Shown here in pieces: positions 58,004-64,000 of a stretch of 64,000 bases of DNA. Position numbers and translations under genes: made by a program. Each line of letters opens with the position of its first letter. The stretch's first letter is position 1. The stretch is from Pseudorhodobacter antarcticus (GTDB taxonomy: Bacteria; Pseudomonadota; Alphaproteobacteria; Rhodobacterales; Rhodobacteraceae). Below the pieces are notes generated by a model. The model did not search any database, had not been told where the DNA came from, and saw only the letters and a program-made list of their open reading frames with translations. The stretch lies in assembly GCA_945862435.1 (NCBI GenBank), contig CAMAXX010000004.1:62001-126000 (forward strand), in the 5' to 3' direction.

Positions 58004-59503
58004 ATGCAAGAGATTGGTCATTGGATTAACGGCAAAATGGTTGCGGGCACGTCGGGCCGCTATGCCGATGTGTTCAACCCCGCAACGGGCGAGGTGCAGG
58101 CGCACGTGGCGCTCGCAAGCAAGGCTGAATTGGATGCGGCAACTGCAGATGCTGCGCAGGCGCAAATCAAATGGGGCGCGACCAACCCACAGCGCCGCGC
58201 CCGCGTCATGATGGCGATGGTGCAGCTACTTAACCGCGATATGGACAAGTTAGCCGAGGCCCTGTCGCGCGAGCATGGCAAAACCATCCCCGACGCCAAA
58301 GGCGATATTCAGCGCGGACTGGAAGTAATTGAATATTGCATCGGCGCGCCGCAACTGCTGAAGGGCGAATTTACCGACAGCGCTGGCCCTGGCATTGATA
58401 TGTATTCCATGCGCCAACCCATTGGCGTCGCGGCTGGTATCACGCCGTTTAACTTTCCCGCTATGATCCCGATGTGGAAAATGGGCCCAGCCCTTGCCTG
58501 TGGCAATGCGTTTATTCTTAAACCATCCGAACGCGCACCATCGGTGCCCATGATGCTGGCAGCTTTGATGCAAGAGGCGGGCCTGCCCGATGGCGTGTTG
58601 CAGGTGATCAACGGCGATAAGGAGTCCGTCGATGCGATCCTTGATAACGAGATTATTGCTGGCATTGGCTTTGTAGGTTCCACGCCGATTGCAGAATATA
58701 TTTATGGGCGCGGCTGTTCGAATGGCAAAAGGGTGCAATGTTTTGGTGGTGCAAAAAACCACATGATAATCATGCCAGATGCCGATTTGGATCAGGCCGC
58801 CGATGCACTGGTCGGCGCAGGCTATGGCGCGGCAGGGGAACGTTGCATGGCAATTTCCGTGGCCGTGCCTGTGGGCGAGAAAACCGCAGATGAGCTGGTC
58901 AAACGCCTGATCCCACGTATTGAAAAGCTAAAAGTCGGCCCTTATACGGCGGGCAATGATGTGGACTACGGCCCTGTTGTCACGGGCGCGGCTAAGGCGA
59001 ACATCCTGCGGCTGGTGGAATCGGGCGTGGCTGCTGGTGCGCAGCTAGTTGTCGATGGGCGCGGGTTTAAACTGCAAGGCTATGAAGATGGCTTTTTCGT
59101 TGGGCCTCATCTGTTTGACCATGTAACCACCGAAATGGAGATTTACCGCAAGGAAATCTTCGGCCCCGTGCTGTCGATAGTGCGCGCCAAAACATATGAG
59201 GAAGCCATCGGCATGGCGATGGATCACGAGTACGGCAACGGCACCGCGATTTTCACCCGCGATGGCGACACTGCGCGTGATTTTGCCAACCGCATCAATG
59301 TGGGCATGATTGGCATCAACGTGCCAATTCCAGTTCCGCTGGCCTATCACACCTTTGGCGGCTGGAAAAAATCTTCCTTTGGTGATTTGAACCAGCACGG
59401 GCCAGATGCATTCCGCTTTTATACCCGCACCAAAACCATCACTTCGCGTTGGCCTTCGGGCATTAAAGAGGGCGCAAGCCTGAATTTTAAGCAGATGGAT
59501 TAG
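58004..59503 (+). CDS. mmsA: CoA-acylating methylmalonate-semialdehyde dehydrogenase
   Basis: This 499-residue aldehyde dehydrogenase belongs to the MmsA/IolA branch, which turns methylmalonate semialdehyde into propionyl-CoA and malonate semialdehyde into acetyl-CoA. GITPFNFPAMIPMWKMGPAL and NAFILKPSERAPSVPMML are the NAD-binding region, and the catalytic Cys is in GYGAAGERCMAISVAVPVG (about residue 280). The ATG at 58004 has GGGAGAG upstream and begins MQEIGHWINGK. It could serve valine and inositol breakdown, because the iol genes end in malonate semialdehyde. Confidence 0.95.
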   Translation: MQEIGHWINGKMVAGTSGRYADVFNPATGEVQAHVALASKAELDAATADAAQAQIKWGATNPQRRARVMMAMVQLLNRDMDKLAEALSREHGKTIPDAKGDIQRGLEVIEYCIGAPQLLKGEFTDSAGPGIDMYSMRQPIGVAAGITPFNFPAMIPMWKMGPALACGNAFILKPSERAPSVPMMLAALMQEAGLPDGVLQVINGDKESVDAILDNEIIAGIGFVGSTPIAEYIYGRGCSNGKRVQCFGGAKNHMIIMPDADLDQAADALVGAGYGAAGERCMAISVAVPVGEKTADELVKRLIPRIEKLKVGPYTAGNDVDYGPVVTGAAKANILRLVESGVAAGAQLVVDGRGFKLQGYEDGFFVGPHLFDHVTTEMEIYRKEIFGPVLSIVRAKTYEEAIGMAMDHEYGNGTAIFTRDGDTARDFANRINVGMIGINVPIPVPLAYHTFGGWKKSSFGDLNQHGPDAFRFYTRTKTITSRWPSGIKEGASLNFKQMD

Positions 59504-59524
59504 GCCTAACGTTCTTGTATTTAA

Positions 59525-59556
59525 GAAACGCCCGCACCCAACCGTGCGGGCGTTTC
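59525..59556 (+). terminator. Strong hairpin terminator after mmsA
   Basis: GAAACGCCCGCAC (59525-59537) and GTGCGGGCGTTTC (59544-59556) form a perfect 13-bp stem around CCAACC, 22 nt after the mmsA stop. No long U-run follows, so it may need help or mainly protect the 3' end. Confidence 0.8.
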
Positions 59557-59559
59557 ACA

Positions 59560-59573
59560 TTGATCTGTATCAA
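59560..59573. promoter_or_regulatory. FNR/FnrL box upstream of DUF2892 gene
   Basis: TTGATCTGTATCAA matches the FNR consensus TTGAT-N4-ATCAA at every defined position. A -10-like TATTAC (59595-59600) would put the start of transcription about 41 bp from the centre of the box, the class II activator spacing. The DUF2892 gene starts at 59642. Confidence 0.75.
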
Positions 59574-59641
59574 ATTCACATTCATAATATATGATATTAC
59601 TTTGGCATCTCGCCAGAATGCGGGCAACAAAGGGGAATGAC

Positions 59642-59848
59642 ATGTTCAAAATAAACGAAGGCACCATCGACCGCGCTTTGCGCATTATTGTCGGTGCAGG
59701 GTTACTGCTTTGGTTCTTTATGGATCAAGGAACAGGCACATGGCATTATGCCAAGCTGATCGGCATCGTGCCTCTACTAACAGGCCTTGTTGGCAGTTGC
59801 CTCGTCTATTCCATCTTTGGGATCAATACCTGCAAGATGAAGGCGTAA
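59642..59848 (+). CDS. DUF2892 (YgaP-like) small membrane protein
   Basis: This 68-residue membrane protein has two transmembrane segments (ALRIIVGAGLLLWFFM and LIGIVPLLTGLVGSCLVYSI). The start MFKINEGTIDRALRI and the C-terminal GINTCKMKA with one Cys fit the DUF2892 family, also found fused to rhodanese in YgaP. Start at ATG 59642 with AAGGGGAA upstream. A perfect FNR box at 59560 suggests oxygen-responsive control. Two rhodanese genes lie 3 kb to the right, but no functional link is proven. Confidence 0.85.
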   Translation: MFKINEGTIDRALRIIVGAGLLLWFFMDQGTGTWHYAKLIGIVPLLTGLVGSCLVYSIFGINTCKMKA

Positions 59849-59880
59849 TTGCTTCGGGGCGGCATCAAACCCCGCCCCTG

Positions 59881-59900
59881 TCACATAGGCCCAAATATCC
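59881..59900. repeat. Half-copy of the 45734 inverted-repeat element
   Basis: TCACATAGGCCCAAATATCC matches the left arm of the inverted repeat at 45734-45817 except at two positions in the middle, and is followed by the same C-rich stretch (CCCCGC). It lies between the convergent stops of the DUF2892 gene and uvrA. No second arm follows. It looks like a dispersed intergenic element of this genome. Confidence 0.6.
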
Positions 59901-59916
59901 CCCCGCGCAAAGCGTA

Positions 59917-62766
59917 TCAGCGTTTGGACTTAAGCATATCTTTCAAATACTTACCCGTATGGCTGCTGGCATGGGCCGCGATGACCTCGGGCGTACCTGT
60001 GGCCACAATCACCCCGCCACCGTCGCCGCCTTCGGGGCCAATATCAATCACCCAATCGGCGGTTTTGACAACGTCTAGGTTATGTTCAATCACGACCACG
60101 GTATTGCCCTGATCGACAAGTTCGTGCAGCACTTCTAGCAGTTTGCGCACATCTTCAAAATGCAATCCAGTTGTTGGCTCGTCCAGAATATACAGCGTGC
60201 GGCCCGTGGCGCGGCGTGACAGTTCTTTGGACAGTTTCACGCGCTGCGCCTCGCCCCCCGATAGGGTAGTCGCCTGCTGGCCCACCTTGATATAGCCCAG
60301 CCCCACTTGGCACAGCGCAACCATCTTTTCGCGGATCGCAGGCACGGCGGCAAAAAACTCCTGCGCGTCTTCACAGGTCATATCCAGCACATCGGCAATG
60401 GATTTATTTTTGAACTTCACTTCCAAAGTCTCGCGGTTGTAGCGCGCGCCTTTGCACGTCTCGCAGGTCACATAGACGTCGGGCAGAAAGTTCATCTCAA
60501 TCTTCAAAACACCGTCACCCTGGCAGGCCTCGCAGCGGCCGCCTTTGACGTTGAACGAAAACCGGCCCGGTTGATAGCCGCGCGCCTTGGATTCGGGCAA
60601 GCCCGCGAACCAGTCGCGGATAGGCGTAAAGGCCCCCGTATAGGTGGCAGGGTTAGATCGCGGCGTGCGCCCAATGGCGCGTTGGTCAATGTCGATGACC
60701 TTGTCCAGGTGTTCAAAGCCTTTGATCGTCTCGCACGGGCTGGGCGTTTCATGCGCGCCGTTCAGGCGCATTGCGGCGGTTTTAAACAAAGTTTCAATGG
60801 TCAGCGTCGATTTGCCGCCACCCGATACGCCCGTCACGCAGACAAATTTGCCCAGCGGAAATTCCGCCGTGACGTTCTTCAGATTGTTCCCAGTGGCCCC
60901 GACCACAGTCAGTTTCTTGCCATTGCCCTTACGCCGCATCTTTGGCACGGCAATTTCGCGCAAGCCAGAAAGATAGGCCCCCGTGATGGAATTAGGATCA
61001 GCGGCCACCTGCGCGGGCGTTCCGTGCGATATCACGCGCCCGCCATGCACCCCTGCACCTGGCCCCATATCAAACACATAATCGGCAGTGCGGATTGCAT
61101 CTTCGTCATGTTCCACGACCAACACCGTATTTCCCGCATCGCGCAGGTTTTTTAGCGTGGTCAGCAGGCGGTCATTATCGCGCTGATGCAGCCCGATGGA
61201 TGGCTCGTCCAGCACATACAAAACCCCCGTCAGGCCAGACCCAATTTGGCTGGCCAGACGAATCCGCTGGGATTCCCCGCCCGAAAGCGTGCCCGCCGCG
61301 CGCGATAGGGTCAGGTAATTCAAACCAACGTTGATAAGAAAACCCAAGCGTTCGCGGATTTCCTTCAAGATCGCCTTCGCAATCTCGTTCTTCTGCGCGC
61401 CCAAATGTTGCGGAACCGCTTGCACCCAATCGAACGCTTCGGTGATCGACATTTTCACCACTTGGCCCACGTGCAGCCCGCCGATTTTCACGGCCAGCGC
61501 CTCGGGTTTCAAACGATACCCGCCGCAAGACCCGCAAGATCGGTTATTCTGAAACCGCTCCATATCTTCGCGCGACCACGTGCTGTCCGTTTCGCGATAG
61601 CGCCGTTCCATATTGGGTATCACGCCTTCAAACACGCGGGACACTTGGTACACGCGCCCACCCTCGTCATAGCGAAACTGAATTTCTTGCTCGCCCGATC
61701 CGCGCAGAAAAACGTGTTTCACCGCCTCGGGAAGATCTTTCCATTTCGACTTTTTATCAAAAGCATAATGCTTGGAGATTGCATCAATCGTTTGGGTAAA
61801 ATAGGAACTTTTTGATTTTGCCCACGGCGCGATTGCCCCACTTAGTAGGGTTAGATTTTGGTCAGGCACGACAAGGCGTTCGTCGAAAAACAACTCCATC
61901 CCAAGCCCATCACACACAGGGCAGGCCCCATAGGGAGCGTTGAACGAGAACAGGCGCGGTTCAATTTCGGCAATGGTAAAGCCCGACACAGGGCAGGCGA
62001 ACTTTTCCGAATAGGTGGTGCGCGGCGCATCTTGCCCTTCGTCCACTGCAAGTTCCACCACGGCAATTCCATCGGCAAGGTTCAGCGCCGTGCGGAAACT
62101 GTCGGCAAGACGTGTTTCTAGACCCTCGCGCACAACAATTCTGTCTACAACCACGTCTATGTTGTGGCGAAATTTTTTGTCCAAGGTTGGCGGCTCTTCC
62201 AATTCGTAAAAAGCGCCGTTTACCTTAACCCTTTGAAACCCCTGTTTGCGCAGGTCTAAAAATTCTTTCTTATACTCGCCCTTTCGGTCGCGGATAATCG
62301 GGGCCATTAAATAGGCCCGCGTGCCCTCGGGCATGGCCATAACTGCATCGACCATATCTTGCACCTGCATCGCCGTAATCGGCAGGCCCGTGGCAGGCGA
62401 GTATGGCGTGCCTGCGCGGGCGAACAATAGGCGCAGATAGTCGTAAATCTCGGTCACTGTCCCTACGGTAGAGCGGGGATTTTTTGAGGTGGTTTTTTGC
62501 TCGATAGAAATGGCGGGGGAAAGCCCGCTGATATGATCCACATCAGGTTTTCCCATCATATCAAGAAATTGCCGCGCATAGGCCGACAGGCTTTCGACAT
62601 ACCGGCGCTGCCCTTCGGCATAAATTGTATCAAAGGCAAGGCTCGATTTGCCGCTGCCCGAAAGGCCCGTAATCACAACCAACTGATCGCGCGGAATATC
62701 CACATCCACCGATTTTAGATTGTGCTCGCGCGCACCGCGCACCTCGATAAATTTCTGCTCTGCCAT
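59917..62766 (-). CDS. uvrA: Excinuclease ABC subunit A
   Basis: This 949-residue DNA damage-recognition ATPase belongs to nucleotide excision repair. It has Walker [21 protein letters not shown] in the first half and [16 protein letters not shown] in the second. [16 protein letters not shown] and [16 protein letters not shown] are the signatures, and zinc-binding CPVCDGLGM and [14 protein letters not shown] are present. The ATG at 62766 has GGAAG upstream; an in-frame extension is non-homologous. A LexA-type box lies 62 nt before the start. Confidence 0.97.
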   Translation of the reverse strand: MAEQKFIEVRGAREHNLKSVDVDIPRDQLVVITGLSGSGKSSLAFDTIYAEGQRRYVESLSAYARQFLDMMGKPDVDHISGLSPAISIEQKTTSKNPRSTVGTVTEIYDYLRLLFARAGTPYSPATGLPITAMQVQDMVDAVMAMPEGTRAYLMAPIIRDRKGEYKKEFLDLRKQGFQRVKVNGAFYELEEPPTLDKKFRHNIDVVVDRIVVREGLETRLADSFRTALNLADGIAVVELAVDEGQDAPRTTYSEKFACPVSGFTIAEIEPRLFSFNAPYGACPVCDGLGMELFFDERLVVPDQNLTLLSGAIAPWAKSKSSYFTQTIDAISKHYAFDKKSKWKDLPEAVKHVFLRGSGEQEIQFRYDEGGRVYQVSRVFEGVIPNMERRYRETDSTWSREDMERFQNNRSCGSCGGYRLKPEALAVKIGGLHVGQVVKMSITEAFDWVQAVPQHLGAQKNEIAKAILKEIRERLGFLINVGLNYLTLSRAAGTLSGGESQRIRLASQIGSGLTGVLYVLDEPSIGLHQRDNDRLLTTLKNLRDAGNTVLVVEHDEDAIRTADYVFDMGPGAGVHGGRVISHGTPAQVAADPNSITGAYLSGLREIAVPKMRRKGNGKKLTVVGATGNNLKNVTAEFPLGKFVCVTGVSGGGKSTLTIETLFKTAAMRLNGAHETPSPCETIKGFEHLDKVIDIDQRAIGRTPRSNPATYTGAFTPIRDWFAGLPESKARGYQPGRFSFNVKGGRCEACQGDGVLKIEMNFLPDVYVTCETCKGARYNRETLEVKFKNKSIADVLDMTCEDAQEFFAAVPAIREKMVALCQVGLGYIKVGQQATTLSGGEAQRVKLSKELSRRATGRTLYILDEPTTGLHFEDVRKLLEVLHELVDQGNTVVVIEHNLDVVKTADWVIDIGPEGGDGGGVIVATGTPEVIAAHASSHTGKYLKDMLKSKR

Positions 62767-62827
62767 GATCTTCCTCGCTACCGTACGCAAGATAGGCCGA
62801 TTTGGGCGGCAGGCCAATGGCAAAAGT

Positions 62828-62842
62828 GAACGATACGTGAAC
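62828..62842 (-). promoter_or_regulatory. Alphaproteobacterial LexA (SOS) box of uvrA
   Basis: On the minus strand the site reads GTTC-ACGTATC-GTTC. This matches the GTTC-N7-GTTC box bound by LexA of Rhodobacter and related alphaproteobacteria. It lies 62 nt upstream of the uvrA start, a known SOS gene in this group. Confidence 0.8.
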
Positions 62843-62922
62843 GTTTGCCTTTTAATTAGATTGCCCTTTTGGGAATCTCGGCAAGAGCTTATACTTTACA
62901 ACTGGAACGTCATGGGGGCACA

Positions 62923-63252
62923 GTGCACAAGATGAAGACCGCCGAAATCATCACCGCTGCGGAAATTGGTGCAATGACAATAATTGATTTGCGCGATGCG
63001 GCAGAATTGCACAGCTCTGGCTATGCTTCGGGCGCATTGCATATTCCGCTGAAAGATTTGGTGGCCAAAGCAGATCCGTCCAGCCCGCAGCACGACCGGC
63101 GTCTGCTGCAAGGTAGGCCCGTTGCAGTCTACAGCGCAGCAGGCAGACGCGCGCGCATTGCCGTGCAACTGCTTAATGGGTTTGGCTATCAGGCGATGGA
63201 TATTGGCGGCTTTTACGTTTGGGCAGCAGCAGGCGGGCCAGTCTCGCGTTAA
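62923..63252 (+). CDS. Rhodanese-like protein with Ser for catalytic Cys
   Basis: This 109-residue single-domain rhodanese fold has TIIDLRDAAELHSSGYASGA, LHIPLKDLV and the active loop VAVYSAAGRRARIA, followed by GGFYVWAAAGGPVSR. The residue at the catalytic cysteine position is Ser71, so sulfur transfer is not expected. The preferred start is GTG 62923 with GGGGG upstream. It gives the same 109-residue length as the second rhodanese, and Ser71 aligns exactly with its Cys71. ATG 62932 is an alternative. The next gene is a paralogue. Confidence 0.88.
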   Translation: MHKMKTAEIITAAEIGAMTIIDLRDAAELHSSGYASGALHIPLKDLVAKADPSSPQHDRRLLQGRPVAVYSAAGRRARIAVQLLNGFGYQAMDIGGFYVWAAAGGPVSR

Positions 63253-63297
63253 TTTTGCGGCACCTGCAACGCCGGCACTTGTTTTGGGGCGATACAT

Positions 63298-63313
63298 ATT
63301 CTAACTATAGAAT
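63298..63313. promoter_or_regulatory. SqrR/BigR-type (sulfide-responsive) operator candidate
   Basis: ATTC-TAACTATA-GAAT matches ATTC-N8-GAAT, the motif reported for SqrR of Rhodobacter capsulatus and similar to the BigR motif. It lies 34 nt before the second rhodanese start, with a surrounding -10-like sequence. This suggests that the sulfur-transferase gene is induced by persulfide signals. Confidence 0.65.
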
Positions 63314-63347
63314 GTATTATCCCTGCAACTCTCCGAAAAGGTGCCCC

Positions 63348-63677
63348 ATGGCCTATAACTCCCTCCACGATGTGATTAAAGCCGCTTTAAGTGGTCAGGT
63401 AACAGTGATTGACGTGCGCGAGGCAAGCGAAGTGCAAGCCTCTGGCCTAGCCAAGGGCGCGCTGCATATCCCGCTTGCCACGCTAGCGATGAACGCTGAC
63501 CCCAAAAGCCCAGACTATGACGTACGCATCGCGCAAGGAAAGCCGATTGCTGTTTACTGCGCTGTGGGCGGTCGGGCAGGCATGGCTGCCTCGACACTTG
63601 CCCGCATGGGGTATGAAACCATGAATATCGGCGGCTTTAGTGATTGGGCCGCAGCGGGTGGACCAATCAGCGACTAA
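63348..63677 (+). CDS. Rhodanese-like sulfurtransferase
   Basis: This 109-residue single-domain rhodanese has TVIDVREASEVQASGLAKGA, LHIPLATLAM and the catalytic loop IAVYCAVGGRAGMAAS with Cys71. It ends NIGGFSDWAAAGGPISD. It is a tandem paralogue of the Ser-containing protein upstream. The start is ATG 63348 with AAAGG upstream. The sulfide-type operator at 63298-63313 precedes it. The physiological donor and acceptor are unknown. Confidence 0.93.
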   Translation: MAYNSLHDVIKAALSGQVTVIDVREASEVQASGLAKGALHIPLATLAMNADPKSPDYDVRIAQGKPIAVYCAVGGRAGMAASTLARMGYETMNIGGFSDWAAAGGPISD

Positions 63678-63684
63678 CGATAAA

Positions 63685-63706
63685 GGGCAGGGTTTGCGCC
63701 CTGCCC
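63685..63706. terminator. Bidirectional hairpin terminator
   Basis: GGGCAGGG (63685-63692) and CCCTGCCC (63699-63706) form an 8-bp GC-rich stem with a 6-nt loop. It lies between the convergent rhodanese and NmrA-like genes. T-rich bases flank it on both strands, so it can serve both genes. Confidence 0.7.
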
Positions 63707-63728
63707 CCTTTGCATAATCTGTTCTAAC

Positions 63729-64000
63729 CTAGCCCTTCAAAGCATCAGAAATCGGCCCAGAAATTGGCGACGTTGGGCGGCCAATCAGGCGCGACAAGGT
63801 ATGGCTGTCATCAAACAGCGCGCTATCCTTGGCCTGTGCATTGCTGTCGGCCAGCACAAAGGTAAAGCTTTGTGGCAGACCAAAACTAACCAAGATGTCG
63901 TGGTAAGAATCTTGCGACAAGTCATTGTAAGGGACTGACTTTCTAACCACATTGCTGACGTTGGCTGCAAATTTGGCCATCGTATGCGCAGTGTCCCCCG
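63729..64000 (-). CDS. NmrA-like NAD(P)-binding protein, N-terminus beyond right edge
   Basis: The last 90 residues of a gene that enters from the right edge are present. Residues GDTAHTMAKFAANVSNVVRK and SVPYNDLSQDSYHDILVSFG, then LFDDSHTLSRLIGRPTSPIS, match the C-terminal part of NmrA-type and NAD(P)H:quinone oxidoreductase type 2 (QorB-like) proteins. The frame is open to the window end, so the internal ATG at 63980 is probably not the start. The cofactor-binding domain lies outside. It ends at the shared terminator. Confidence 0.75.
   Translation of the reverse strand, partial: GDTAHTMAKFAANVSNVVRKSVPYNDLSQDSYHDILVSFGLPQSFTFVLADSNAQAKDSALFDDSHTLSRLIGRPTSPISGPISDALKG

Overview
The window looks like a chromosomal segment of an alphaproteobacterium of the Rhodobacteraceae (Roseobacter group or close kin). 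This rests on gene order and on regulatory sites. Alphaproteobacterial neighbourhoods include lptF-lptG-lptD-surA-pdxA-rsmA, a DUF4167 gene beside prmC-prfA, and a lysR gene divergent from mmsA. A GTTC-N7-GTTC SOS box precedes uvrA, a TTGAT-N4-ATCAA FNR box precedes a DUF2892 gene, and GGAA-N6-TTCC boxes precede the inositol genes. The sequence is moderately GC-rich. I found no rRNA, tRNA, CRISPR array or intact insertion sequence.

Layout. 1-3.1 kb: a truncated unknown gene at the left edge, an XRE-cupin regulator, a DsbA/FrnE-like oxidoreductase and a Bcr/CflA efflux pump. 3.1-9.3 kb (minus strand): a phosphonate-type ABC importer (phnD, phnC, phnE), a SAM methyltransferase and phnM, in one tightly coupled run, followed by an MttB-family methyltransferase. 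No C-P lyase core gene is present. 9.3-20.4 kb (minus): a full glycogen operon, glgP-glgB-glgC-glgA-glgX-pgm. 20.5-21.9 kb: decayed copper genes (copA relic, frameshifted copZ) and a small TfoX_C gene. 22.0-24.6 kb: an AT-richer gene for a large RTX protein whose N-terminal half resembles a glycoside hydrolase.

24.6-43.7 kb: ndk, an ABC-F ATPase, a retropepsin-like protease, holC-pepA, the LPS-export/outer-membrane run lptF-lptG-lptD-surA-pdxA-rsmA, then DUF4167, prmC-prfA, a DUF1499 gene, agmatinase, a class III aminotransferase and a small membrane protein. 43.7-49.5 kb: an M20 amidohydrolase, mazG, a large inverted repeat, an iron-type binding protein, a nucleoside hydrolase, a PhoR-like kinase and an unknown protein. 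49.5-55.9 kb (minus): the myo-inositol genes iolC-iolD-iolE-iolB with their RpiR-family regulator, which has an operator-like site at its own promoter and at that of iolC. 55.9-64 kb: coaD, a CBS protein, lysR/mmsA, a DUF2892 gene behind an FNR box, uvrA behind an SOS box, two tandem rhodaneses (one with Ser for the catalytic Cys, the other behind an ATTC-N8-GAAT sulfide-type box), and a partial NmrA-like gene at the right edge.

How it works together. The glycogen operon covers synthesis and breakdown. The iol genes convert inosose towards malonate semialdehyde, and MmsA 3 kb away can oxidise that to acetyl-CoA. LptF/G/D and SurA serve outer-membrane assembly. The less ordinary parts are the phnDCE-methyltransferase-phnM unit, the RTX/glycoside-hydrolase fusion, the rhodanese pair and the dying copper locus. 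No stretch longer than about 300 bases lacks a gene or gene relic; the longest gaps (4646-4824, 21877-22053, 38198-38395) hold no further coding sequence I can support.
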